From Sphingopyxis jiangsuensis (lineage in GTDB: Bacteria > Pseudomonadota > Alphaproteobacteria > Sphingomonadales > Sphingomonadaceae): a DNA stretch of 64,000 nucleotides. The position numbers were made by a program, and so were the translations under genes. Position 1 is the stretch's first letter, and each line of letters begins with the position of its first letter. This document shows positions 8,659-16,694 of this stretch, one piece after another. The stretch is taken from assembly GCF_016734905.1 (NCBI RefSeq), contig NZ_JAERPO010000001.1, forward strand, positions 1,116,001 through 1,180,000. Direction: 5' to 3'. The notes under the pieces were generated by a model. It did no database searches. It saw only the letters and a list, made by a program, of their open reading frames with translations, and had not been told where the DNA came from.

Positions 8659-9174
8659 TCAGCCGGAACGCGCAGCACGGTTCCACGGCATGTGGCCAAG
8701 CAGCAGCGCCATACCGCACCATCCCGTCGCGCCAGCCGCCATCAGTCCGCCCCCCACAAAGGCTGAAATCCCGAGAAAGGCCGGGGACACGGTCAGGCCG
8801 AGCGCAATTCCGGCCAACACCAGGCCGCCCGCGACGAGCTGGACCTGGCGCATGATTTCAAGCGGCTGCCGCCGATCGAGACGAAGCGGCAGACCCGCAC
8901 GCCGCCATGCATCGAGCCCGCCGCCAAGGATGTGACACGGCGCGCCGCGCGAAGCGCTGAAAAGAATGTTTTGGTTGGCCGACGTTCGTGCGCCCGAGCG
9001 ACAGTGAAAGACCAGCGAGCCTGGTGGAAGATCCCCGAGACGGCCGACCGGAACATTCCTCGCCCCGGGGATATGCTCGCGCGCATATTCATCGGGCTCG
9101 CGAATGTCGACAAGGGTCGCGCCGCGATCGACAAGCTCTCGTGCTTTATCAGCGTCGATGATCGGTAGGGACAT
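8659..9174 (-). CDS. Rhodanese-DUF2892 fusion (sulfurtransferase, membrane anchored)
   Basis: ATG 9174 with AAGGA upstream gives 171 residues; the longer frame to 9375 only shadows the regulator gene. A rhodanese domain fills residues 1-100, with active-site Cys58 in the loop CRSGART. A DUF2892 domain with two transmembrane helices (LVAGGLVLAGIALGLTVSP, FVGGGLMAAGATGWCGMALL) follows. Rhodaneses pass sulfane sulfur between persulfide carriers and acceptors such as sulfite or cyanide. It begins 4 bp after the ArsR-type regulator stop, in one operon with that regulator and the TauE/SafE exporter. Confidence 0.93.
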   Translation of the reverse strand: MSLPIIDADKARELVDRGATLVDIREPDEYAREHIPGARNVPVGRLGDLPPGSLVFHCRSGARTSANQNILFSASRGAPCHILGGGLDAWRRAGLPLRLDRRQPLEIMRQVQLVAGGLVLAGIALGLTVSPAFLGISAFVGGGLMAAGATGWCGMALLLGHMPWNRAARSG

Positions 9175-9178
9175 TGAA

Positions 9179-9493
9179 TCAATCCTTGCAATAAAGTTTG
9201 TAGAGTGTCGCGAGCAGCGCCTCGGCGTTGGGATCGGCAATCCTGTACCAGAGCGTCTGGCCTTCGCGTCGGAAGGCCACCAGTCCTTCGTCGCGCATCC
9301 GGGCGAGGTGCTGCGAACATGCCGATTGCGACAAGCCCACATCGTGCGCGAGGCCCCCGACAGCCACTTCGCCATGTTCGACGAGCTTGCAGAGCAGCAT
9401 CAGGCGGCGCGCATTACCCATCGCCTTCAGCAGGTCGGCGACCTTTGCAGCCTTCGCCTCGAAGTTTGCGAGGTTCATCGGTGAGCGCAGCAT
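9179..9493 (-). CDS. ArsR-family sulfide/persulfide-sensing repressor (BigR/SqrR/YgaV-like)
   Basis: The ATG at 9493 has AAAGGA at good distance; an upstream in-frame ATG (9508) gives five more residues. The ~104-residue protein is a winged helix-turn-helix of the ArsR family (recognition helix LSQSACSQHLARMRDEG). It lacks the usual metal motif but has Cys35 in MLLCKLVEH and Cys102 in LYKLYCKD, matching the two cysteines that form a di- or polysulfide bridge in BigR and SqrR. An additional cysteine sits in the recognition helix. The neighbours (persulfide dioxygenase, rhodanese, TauE/SafE) support sulfide sensing. It heads the minus-strand operon and faces the dioxygenase gene. Confidence 0.88.
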   Translation of the reverse strand: MLRSPMNLANFEAKAAKVADLLKAMGNARRLMLLCKLVEHGEVAVGGLAHDVGLSQSACSQHLARMRDEGLVAFRREGQTLWYRIADPNAEALLATLYKLYCKD

Positions 9494-9522
9494 CGCAATT
9501 CCTTTCATCAGGTATTGCTAAT

Positions 9523-9536
9523 TTAGATACTTCTAA
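9523..9536. promoter_or_regulatory. Inverted-repeat operator candidate of the sulfide module
   Basis: TTAGATACTTCTAA (arms TTAGA/TCTAA, spacer TACT) lies in the AT-rich gap between the divergent regulator and dioxygenase genes. Inverted repeats at such divergent promoters are the usual binding sites of ArsR-type repressors, so one dimer could shut both promoters. A possible -10 (TAATAT) overlaps its right side. Confidence 0.5.
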
Positions 9537-9560
9537 TATATTGTCAAGGATAAGGAGATC

Positions 9561-10442
9561 ATGATGCAAGCCAAAGCCGTCATCACACCATTTTTCGACG
9601 AGGCGACCAATACGATCAGCTATCTCGTCGCCGACCCGGCCAGTAAGGAGGCGGCGGTTATCGATCCGGTTCTCGATTTCGACCTCGCCAGTGGCGCGGC
9701 CAAATTCGGATCTGCCGATCGCATTCTCCAGGCCGCGGCCGATGAGGGGTGGCGGATCGTCCTGATCCTCGAAACCCATGCCCATGCCGACCATCTGTCG
9801 GCTGCGCCCTATATCAAGGCAAAGACGGGCGCGGACATTGCCATCGGAGAGCATATCCGCGATGTTCAGAAGATCTTCGGTCCTATGTTCGGCCTTGACG
9901 ATATGACGCCCGACGGCTCGGACTTCGACCGGCTGTTCGCCGATGGCGACCGGTTCAAGGTCGGCGAACTGACGTTTGAGGTCATGCATGTTCCCGGACA
10001 CACGCCCGCAGATGTCGCCTATCGCGTCGAGGATGCAGCCTTCGTCGGCGATACGCTGTTCATGCCTGACTATGGATCGGCGCGTGCCGATTTCCCGGGC
10101 GGCGACGCACGAACACTTTATCGCTCCATTCGCCGCCTTCTTAAACTGCCGCCGGAGACACGGCTCTTCATGTGTCACGATTACAAGGCTCCGGGGCGCG
10201 ATGAATATCGCTGGGAGACGACCGTTGCCGAACAGCGAAACAGCAACGTCCACGTCCATGAATCCGTTTCGGAAGATGAATTTTCCGCCATGCGCGAGGC
10301 ACGCGACGCAACGCTTGCGGCTCCGAAGCTCCTCCTGCCTTCAATCCAGGTCAATATTCGCGCGGGGCGCTTCCCCGAAGCCGAAAACAATGGCGTCCAT
10401 TACCTGAAAATCCCGCTGAGAATTCAAGAGACACAGCCCTAG
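9561..10442 (+). CDS. Metallo-beta-lactamase-fold persulfide dioxygenase (ETHE1/Blh-like)
   Basis: AAGGAG precedes tandem ATGs at 9561/9564. The ~293-residue protein shows the metal motif THAHADH (His73, His75, Asp77, His78), then HVPGHTPADV, GDTLF and MCHDY near the end, the pattern of the single-iron ETHE1/Blh persulfide dioxygenases. These oxidise glutathione persulfide to sulfite and glutathione. Together with the divergent rhodanese and TauE/SafE genes it makes a complete sulfide detoxification set: persulfide formed, oxidised, sulfite exported. Confidence 0.9.
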   Translation: MMQAKAVITPFFDEATNTISYLVADPASKEAAVIDPVLDFDLASGAAKFGSADRILQAAADEGWRIVLILETHAHADHLSAAPYIKAKTGADIAIGEHIRDVQKIFGPMFGLDDMTPDGSDFDRLFADGDRFKVGELTFEVMHVPGHTPADVAYRVEDAAFVGDTLFMPDYGSARADFPGGDARTLYRSIRRLLKLPPETRLFMCHDYKAPGRDEYRWETTVAEQRNSNVHVHESVSEDEFSAMREARDATLAAPKLLLPSIQVNIRAGRFPEAENNGVHYLKIPLRIQETQP

Positions 10443-10778
10443 GATCGTGGAGGAGGGTTAGGCGGCTTCAGATCGGAAGTAATGGTGGGCTTAAGGCACA
10501 GCGCGATGACCTTTCATGCCGACTTATTGCGTAGCGTCTCGCGGAGCCGCGTCCGATCCCGCAGCGACGCGAGCATTGGACATCGTCAAGATGTTGCGGC
10601 GGGTCGGCGCGCGAACAGGAGCGCCGTTTTGTGCGCAGCGGCGCGTTCCCTGTGTTCCGAAGGTTGGGTGCATCCAGCTATATGCTGGTGGCCCGTCCGG
10701 CGACGATCAGCGGAGGCATGAAGGAAAGGGCGAACCGGTTCGATGCGGGGTAGAAGGCGCGCGGCGCCCGCCGGAGGT
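10443..10778 (+). other. Gene-free stretch between dioxygenase and PhnA-like genes
   Basis: Both flanking genes end here (convergent). No reading frame with a ribosome site or family resemblance was found in the 336 bp, and no U-tract terminator is evident. Confidence 0.5.
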
Positions 10779-11084
10779 TCAACGTTTTCGGACGAACTCG
10801 GCACGCAAAACGAGCCCCCGGATGCTTTCGTGTCGGCAATCAATCTCCTGCGGATCGCCGGTCAACCGGATTGACTTGATCACCGTTCCGACCTTGAGGG
10901 TTCTGCCTGCGCCCTTGACCGCGAGATCCTTGACAAGAACGACGCTATCGCCGTCGGCGAGGAGGTTGCCTGCGGCATCGCGCACATCGACATGACTGGC
11001 GGCTTCACGGAGCCGGACCAGTTCGGAAGCCGCCACCCACTCGCCACTCTCTTCGTCGTAAACATATTCTTCGTCACCGTTCAT
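10779..11084 (-). CDS. PhnA/YjdM-like protein (C-terminal domain form)
   Basis: Residues ~33-101 match the C-terminal domain of the PhnA/YjdM family (VDVRDAAGNLLADGDSVVLV, LKVGTVIKSIRL, DCRHESIRGLVLRAEFVRK). The N-terminal 30 residues (MNGDEEYVYDEESGEWVAA) keep the acidic YVYDEESGEW segment but lack the four-cysteine zinc ribbon of the full-length protein. The family name comes from phosphonate operons, yet YjdM itself is not required for phosphonate breakdown, so no enzymatic function should be read into it. It is transcribed alone, downstream of and on the same strand as the SulP pair. Confidence 0.8.
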   Translation of the reverse strand: MNGDEEYVYDEESGEWVAASELVRLREAASHVDVRDAAGNLLADGDSVVLVKDLAVKGAGRTLKVGTVIKSIRLTGDPQEIDCRHESIRGLVLRAEFVRKR

Positions 11085-11140
11085 GTACCGCTCCTTGTAT
11101 ATCTGCGCAGGCTCCTGACTTTGCTCTGCGGCCAGCGCCG

Positions 11141-12808
11141 TCAGATTTCGGCAATCTCCGCCAGTTCGATACCGAGCGCCTGCGCGCTTTTGTAATCGGA
11201 GGCATAGAATAACCGGCTCGCACCCTCCCCAAGGCGCATGCGCGCAAGAATTGCCGCTGGTTGCGACTGCACGCCGGACAGGATGACATATGCTCCCGCA
11301 GCCGAAGCCTGATCAACGAAGTCCGCGATTGCCTGCGCACCGCTGGCATCGAGCAGCGGAACGAGCCGCATACGCAGGATGATGACGCGTGGTGCCTCGC
11401 CGAGCCGGCGAAGCGTGTCGAGCAACTCACCGGCCACGCCAAAAAAGAAGGGTCCAGCAATGCGGAATACCTCAACCCCCGGTGGCAGATCATCGCGCTG
11501 GTCGATGTCCTCGGCGTCGCGACCTGACTCGGTCGGCATGCCGCGCCCGACTTCCACCGCCTCCGCCATCCGCGCCATGAAGAGAAGCGAAGCCAGCGTA
11601 ACGCCGACCGCGATAGCGACCGTCAGGTCGACCGATATCGTCAATATGAAGGTGAGCAACAGCACGGCCCTGTCGCTGTTGGGCATCCGGAGCAGTAGCA
11701 GAAACCGCCGATGCTCGCTCATGCCCCAGGCCACGATGAAAAGAATCGCCGCGAGCGACGCCATTGGCACAAAGGACATGAGGTGCCCGGCAAACAGGAT
11801 GAAGGACAGAATCGCCATTGCATGCACGATGCCTGCGACGGGCGTTCTTGCTCCCGATCGGATATTGGTCGCAGTTCGCGCGATCGCACCGGTTGCCGGA
11901 AGTCCGCCGAACAGAGCCGAACCGAGGTTCGCGACGCCCTGTCCAACGAGTTCCTGATTCGGGCGATGCCGGGTTCCGGCCATACCGTCGGCTACGACGG
12001 CCGATAGCAATGCTTCGATTCCGGCGAGAAAGGCGATGGTGAAGGCCGAAGGCAGCAAAGCGCTGATGCGCATGAGCGACAGATCGGGAATGGAGGGCAC
12101 CGGCAGACCGGCGGTTATGCCGGGAAAGCTTGTGCCTACGGTGTCGACCGGCAGTCGAAAATGCGCGACGGCCGCCGACGTCGCCACGATCGCGATCAGG
12201 AATGCCGGGAACCGTGGTGCCAGTCTTCGCAGGCCGACGATGATTGTCAGTGCCGCGATGCCGACCGCCAGCGTCACTGGATCGAACGTGTCGAGCGCTT
12301 CCAAAAGGGTGTGCCACCTTGCAAGAAAGTCCGCCGGCACTTCGGCGACCGAAAGGCCGAGGAAATCCTTGACCTGGCTCGAGGCTATGATCACCGCGAT
12401 GCCTGCCGTGAAACCGGTAACCACTGGATGCGGGACATATTTTATCATTTGCCCGAGGCCGAGCGCGCCCGCGGCAATCAAGATCAGTCCTGCCAGCAGC
12501 GTCGCTATAAGCAATCCGTCATAGCCGTGGGCAGCAATTACGTTGAAGACGACGACCACGAACGCACCGGTCGGCCCTCCGATCTGGACGCGCGACCCGC
12601 CAAGAGCAGAGATCAGGAAGCCCGCGACCACGGCGGTGACGAGCCCCCTGTCGGGGGACGCGCCGCTTGCGATACCCAATGCCATCGCAAGCGGCAGCGC
12701 CACGATCGCAACCGTCAGGCCGGCAAGCGCATCGGCGCGAAAGGTAGCGAAGGAATAGCCCTCGCGCCACACGCTCAACAGCTTGGGTGTCAGGCTTCGC
12801 GCGCTCAC
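11141..12808 (-). CDS. SulP-family inorganic anion transporter with STAS domain
   Basis: The 555-residue protein has the SulP membrane core (residues ~15-410, with IASGASPDRGLVTAVVAGFL and IQIGGPTGAFVVVV-type motifs) and a C-terminal STAS domain (~430-545, FRIAGPFFFGVAGELLDTL). SulP proteins move sulfate, bicarbonate or dicarboxylates with protons or sodium. The start ATG overlaps the stop of the XRE regulator by 4 bp, so the pair is translationally coupled and the regulator probably controls the transporter. Substrate not resolved; sulfate would suit the sulfur genes nearby, bicarbonate is also possible. Confidence 0.92.
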   Translation of the reverse strand: MSARSLTPKLLSVWREGYSFATFRADALAGLTVAIVALPLAMALGIASGASPDRGLVTAVVAGFLISALGGSRVQIGGPTGAFVVVVFNVIAAHGYDGLLIATLLAGLILIAAGALGLGQMIKYVPHPVVTGFTAGIAVIIASSQVKDFLGLSVAEVPADFLARWHTLLEALDTFDPVTLAVGIAALTIIVGLRRLAPRFPAFLIAIVATSAAVAHFRLPVDTVGTSFPGITAGLPVPSIPDLSLMRISALLPSAFTIAFLAGIEALLSAVVADGMAGTRHRPNQELVGQGVANLGSALFGGLPATGAIARTATNIRSGARTPVAGIVHAMAILSFILFAGHLMSFVPMASLAAILFIVAWGMSEHRRFLLLLRMPNSDRAVLLLTFILTISVDLTVAIAVGVTLASLLFMARMAEAVEVGRGMPTESGRDAEDIDQRDDLPPGVEVFRIAGPFFFGVAGELLDTLRRLGEAPRVIILRMRLVPLLDASGAQAIADFVDQASAAGAYVILSGVQSQPAAILARMRLGEGASRLFYASDYKSAQALGIELAEIAEI

Positions 12809-13134
12809 TGCACGCCGGACTTGCCCGCGTAGCGGGGCGAGAGCTGGGATCGTCCGGACCTGTCGGGCGGTTCGCTCGACGGGACGAGAGTGTCGCGGAA
12901 ACGGACGCCACGTCCGGTTCCGATGCTCGGCGCATTCTCACCGAGCAACTCGATGCCAGCGGTCTCAAGCGCCGAAATCACCTTCACGAGCGTGTCGACA
13001 ACACCGCGCACTTGACCATCCGATGCTTCCATTCGCTGGATCGTCGGGAGCGACAAACCCGCCAACTCGGCAAGCTGTCGCTGATCGATCCCCAGCAGGG
13101 CACGGGCAGCCCGCATTTGTTGCGATGTGATCAT
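12805..13134 (-). CDS. XRE-type helix-turn-helix regulator of the SulP gene
   Basis: A 109-residue protein with one Cro/C1-type domain in residues 1-70 (QMRAARALLGIDQRQLAELA, then LSLPTIQRMEASDGQVRG) and a short unstructured basic tail. This compact form is common in front of transporter genes in alphaproteobacteria. It overlaps the SulP gene by 4 bp. A 19-bp palindrome lies 12 bp before its start codon and is the obvious site for autoregulation. Confidence 0.88.
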   Translation of the reverse strand: MITSQQMRAARALLGIDQRQLAELAGLSLPTIQRMEASDGQVRGVVDTLVKVISALETAGIELLGENAPSIGTGRGVRFRDTLVPSSEPPDRSGRSQLSPRYAGKSGVQ

Positions 13135-13145
13135 TCAGCCCCTCT

Positions 13146-13164
13146 ATGATGTATTATACATCAT
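13146..13164. promoter_or_regulatory. Perfect 8+8 palindrome upstream of the XRE-SulP operon
   Basis: ATGATGTA-TTA-TACATCAT has two perfect eight-base arms and sits immediately before the regulator start (12 bp). Spacing and symmetry fit a dimeric XRE repressor, implying negative autoregulation of the operon. The remaining 286 bp up to the Usp gene at 13451 are AT-rich at first and contain no supported gene. Confidence 0.65.
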
Positions 13165-13450
13165 TTATAATTTGGAGAACTGAATATACAAACTTCAAAC
13201 ATGCTTTTCAATAATCAAAACATGCTCCTGTGGGCAGCGCATGCGGGATATCGTCCATCAGGATAGAGAGCCCGTGTCGATGTCGATATTGGCCGCTGAC
13301 CGCGCGGCGCCGGCAACCTCCCCTGGCGAGGTTGCCGCACGGCAATCAAGAAGCTCCTTGTAGACACAGCAAATCTTACGACTTCCATCACTTGCCCCGA
13401 CCGACAATCGATGCGTTCCATGCTATACTCATGGCGAGGGAGAGATAATC

Positions 13451-14260
13451 ATGCGCAGCATCCTCGTTCATGCCGACCATGATACAGCCTGTGACAGGCG
13501 GCTGGATGCCGCCATAGGATTGGCGAAGCGCCATGGCGCTCATCTCTCGGTGATGATTGCAACGCCGTTTCAGCAATATCTGGTCGGTGACCCCTTTGGC
13601 GGCGCCCAGATTGCGGCCGAGGCCTTTGCGAAGGCGCAACAGGACGACGCATTGCTCGATGCGCGCCTACGCGAGCGCCTCGACGCTGACGATCTGTCGT
13701 GGGACATTCTGGGCGCACGCGACGGTGTGATACCGTCTCTGGCCGGCGCCGCTATATTGGCAGACCTCGCGATCGTGGGCCTTCCCGAGGCGGGGAAGGA
13801 TGATCGCAGACGACCGGCAATGCTGGCGGCCGATCTTGCGCTTGCAACGCCGGCTCCCGTGCTCGCACTTCCCGGCCATTCGAAAGCGATCCCCGCCGAT
13901 GCACCAATGCTCATTGCCTGGAACGGCAGTGACGAGGCCGCCCGCGCGCTGCGCGGTGCCTTGCCGCTGCTCAGCGCCAGCCGCGAAATCCTGCTGCTTT
14001 CGGTTGGCGAGACTTCGGGAACGTCCGCCGACGACGCATTGTTGTTCCTGTCGCGCCGCGGCATCAAGGCGAATAGCAGAGTGGCGCAGCGGGTCGGACT
14101 AAAGGCCGAAGAGCGCATCGAAAAAGAGGCTGAGGCGATGGACGCCGAGTTGATCGTCATGGGTGCCTTTGGCCACCATCGCATGCGCGAGACCATCTTC
14201 GGAGGAGCGACGCAATATCTCGTGCGTTGCGGGCGCTTCGCATTGCTCCTCGCCCACTGA
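13451..14260 (+). CDS. Universal stress protein, tandem-domain type
   Basis: This 269-residue protein carries two UspA-like halves. The first begins MRSILVHADHDTACDRRLDA. The second ends with the nucleotide-binding loop GAFGHHRMRETIFGGATQYL and the strand FALLLAH. The G-x2-G-x(9)-G-S/T type loop indicates ATP-binding capacity. Tandem Usps are general stress proteins of the cytosol. It heads a run of same-strand genes (amino acid permease, CaCA exchanger, CPA2 antiporter, second Usp) with short gaps. Confidence 0.9.
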   Translation: MRSILVHADHDTACDRRLDAAIGLAKRHGAHLSVMIATPFQQYLVGDPFGGAQIAAEAFAKAQQDDALLDARLRERLDADDLSWDILGARDGVIPSLAGAAILADLAIVGLPEAGKDDRRRPAMLAADLALATPAPVLALPGHSKAIPADAPMLIAWNGSDEAARALRGALPLLSASREILLLSVGETSGTSADDALLFLSRRGIKANSRVAQRVGLKAEERIEKEAEAMDAELIVMGAFGHHRMRETIFGGATQYLVRCGRFALLLAH

Positions 14261-14316
14261 GCGCGAACCGGGAACGGCCGTCGGTGCGGCTCGATAGACA
14301 TGGGAGAGCAATCGCG

Positions 14317-15561
14317 TTGGACCAGATTGGCACCGACCGGAACTTCGATTCCGAGCCTTCTGAGCCCACCCTTCTGCGTGCATTGAATTTGCCGCTGCTG
14401 ACGCTTTATGGGCTTGGCGTCACCATTGGAGCCGGGATTTATGTTCTCGTCGGCGCGACCGCCGAGGATGCCGGCACGCACGCCCCCCTCGCCTTTCTGA
14501 TCGCCGCTGTCGTCGCCGCCTTTACCGCGCTCTCCTACGCCGAGCTTGCCGGCCGCTTTCCGGTCAGCGCAGGTGAAGCCATTTATGTCGAAGCCGGATT
14601 CGAAACGCGGCGGCTGACACTGCCTGTGGGCCTGCTGGTGGCATTATCGGGAATTGTATCGGCTTCTGCCATCGCTATCGGGGCGGGGGCCTATCTTCAG
14701 GGAATCACAGGCCTCCCCGTGTCGGTGCTCGCCATATCTGTAGTGGTTGCCATGGGCCTGCTAGCGGCATGGGGGATTGCACAGTCGGTGACGGTTGCCG
14801 CAATCGTAACGCTTGTCGAAATAGCAGGACTGCTGCTCGTCATAAGCTGGGGTCTTGCTGGCACCCGATCAACCGGTGCAGCGGCTGCAGACCTGGTTCC
14901 TGACTTCAGCTCAGACACATGGGCCGGGATCGGCGCCGCATCGCTGCTCGCCTTTTTTGCCTTCGTCGGTTTCGAAGACATGGTCAATGTGGCCGAAGAG
15001 GTGCAGGAGCCCGCGCGGACCTATCCACGCGCGATTATCTTGACCCTCGTGATTGCAACCCTGCTCTATGCGGCCACGACGACGGCCGTGATCCTGAGCG
15101 TCCCGATGGTCGAACTGGCGGGGAGTGCAGCGCCGCTGGCGCTGGTGTTCGCAGATGCGCCGACGCTGCTGCGCGATCTGTTCGTGGTCATCGCGATCGT
15201 CGCGACGATGAACGGAATTCTGATCCAGATCATCATGGCCTCCCGCGTGTTTTTCGGGCTGGCGCGCGGTGGCCACCTTCCTCGACAACTCTCCGCGATT
15301 TCACCGCTGACGAGGACGCCAATCGTCGCAACGGCGTTGGTCGTGCTGATTATCGCCGTGCTGACGCAAGCCCTTCCCATCGAAACGCTCGCCGAACGGA
15401 CATCGCAGATTGTTCTCATCGTATTCATCCTCGTAAACTTGGCGCTCCTGCGGTTGAAAAGCCGGACAACAGCGCCGGCCGCCGAATTTTCCATCCCCCG
15501 CATCGTCCCGGCAATTGGAGCTGTTTCCGGCGTCGCGCTTATGTTGTCAGGCTTGCTGTGA
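14317..15561 (+). CDS. APC-superfamily amino acid permease
   Basis: I place the start at TTG 14317 (GGGAGAG upstream), since the long frame from 14227 overlaps the preceding Usp gene. The ~414-residue protein shows the APC opening motif GLGVTIGAGIYVLVGATAED and around twelve hydrophobic helices, with FAFVGFEDMVNVAEEVQEPART in the middle. Family members import amino acids or polyamines with protons. The length is at the short end for the family but all core helices seem present. Confidence 0.88.
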   Translation: MDQIGTDRNFDSEPSEPTLLRALNLPLLTLYGLGVTIGAGIYVLVGATAEDAGTHAPLAFLIAAVVAAFTALSYAELAGRFPVSAGEAIYVEAGFETRRLTLPVGLLVALSGIVSASAIAIGAGAYLQGITGLPVSVLAISVVVAMGLLAAWGIAQSVTVAAIVTLVEIAGLLLVISWGLAGTRSTGAAAADLVPDFSSDTWAGIGAASLLAFFAFVGFEDMVNVAEEVQEPARTYPRAIILTLVIATLLYAATTTAVILSVPMVELAGSAAPLALVFADAPTLLRDLFVVIAIVATMNGILIQIIMASRVFFGLARGGHLPRQLSAISPLTRTPIVATALVVLIIAVLTQALPIETLAERTSQIVLIVFILVNLALLRLKSRTTAPAAEFSIPRIVPAIGAVSGVALMLSGLL

Positions 15562-15586
15562 TATCCGCCAACCCAAGGGCAGCTCC

Positions 15587-16594
15587 ATGGATGTAGCGTC
15601 CGTCTGGATAAAATTTGCACTCTGCTCGGCGCTAATCGCCGTGGCAGGGCCCAAGTTGGTCAAATATGGGCATCGGATTGCCGAGCTCACCGGATTGTCG
15701 AGCACCTGGGTAGGACTCTCGCTGCTGGCAACCGCCACTTCGCTCCCCGAGCTGATCACCGGCGTGAGCGCAGTAACGGTTGCCGATGCGCCAAATATTG
15801 CGGTGGGGGACGCGCTCGGCAGTTGCATCTTCAATCTCCTGATGCTCGTGCTCCTCGACGAGTTGTCACGCACGCATCCCGTTTACCGACGCATCGAGCA
15901 GGGCCATATTCTGACGGCCGGATTTGGCGTGATCATGATCGGTACGGTCGGAGCCGCGATCCTCTTGAATCAAGCTGGCCTCGATGGCCGCGTACTGCAC
16001 ATCAGCCTGTTCACACCTTTCCTGATCCTGCTTTATCTCGTCGCCATGCGCGCCTCGTTCGATTACCAGCGGCGCGTCACGCGCCCATTTGCGAAAGAAG
16101 ATGTCGGTGCAGGGCTGACGCTGGGACAGGCGGCGCGGCGCTATGTCGCCGCCGCATCCGTGGTGATCGCAGCCGGGTTTTGGCTTCCGCTGATTGGCGT
16201 CGAACTTGCCGAGACGATGGGATGGCAGACAACCTTCGTCGGCACCCTGCTCATCGCGGCCAGCACGTCAGTCCCCGAATTTGTGGTCAGCCTCAGTGCC
16301 TTGCGAATCGGCGCAATCGACATGGCAATCAGCAATCTACTCGGGAGCAATCTGTTCGATGTTCTTGCGATCGCCATCGACGATCTCGTCTACGGCTCAG
16401 GGCCGTTGCTGTCCTCTGTATCCGGCGCCCACGCTGTCACTGCCTTTGCCGCCGTCATCATGTCGGGCATTTTCATCGTGGCCTTGCTGTTCAGGCCCGA
16501 CAGCCGCATACGCGGGACCATTAGCTGGATAAGCCTTTCGCTGCTGATGACCTATCTATTCGGCGCATATGCAAGCTTCCTCCTTGGTGAATAG
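15587..16594 (+). CDS. CaCA-superfamily cation exchanger (Ca2+/Na+ antiporter type)
   Basis: The ATG at 15587 lies 26 bp after the permease stop; the longer frame from 15515 overlaps it. The 335-residue protein has the two alpha repeats that define the superfamily: LATATSLPELITGVSAV with GDALGSCIFNLLML (residues ~45-88), and IAASTSVPEFVVSLSAL with SNLLGSNLFDVLAI (~222-262). The acidic residues inside the repeats (PE) are the ion ligands. Orientation suggests export of Ca2+ or similar ions from the cytosol. Confidence 0.9.
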   Translation: MDVASVWIKFALCSALIAVAGPKLVKYGHRIAELTGLSSTWVGLSLLATATSLPELITGVSAVTVADAPNIAVGDALGSCIFNLLMLVLLDELSRTHPVYRRIEQGHILTAGFGVIMIGTVGAAILLNQAGLDGRVLHISLFTPFLILLYLVAMRASFDYQRRVTRPFAKEDVGAGLTLGQAARRYVAAASVVIAAGFWLPLIGVELAETMGWQTTFVGTLLIAASTSVPEFVVSLSALRIGAIDMAISNLLGSNLFDVLAIAIDDLVYGSGPLLSSVSGAHAVTAFAAVIMSGIFIVALLFRPDSRIRGTISWISLSLLMTYLFGAYASFLLGE

Positions 16595-16694
16595 GGTTTG
16601 AGTCCTGACCCGTCCCGGCCCGAGCCTGCACTGAAGAAACTTGTGTCGTCACTGTCACACTTCCTATGCTGAGAAAGAAGGAGCGCATCTGCGA

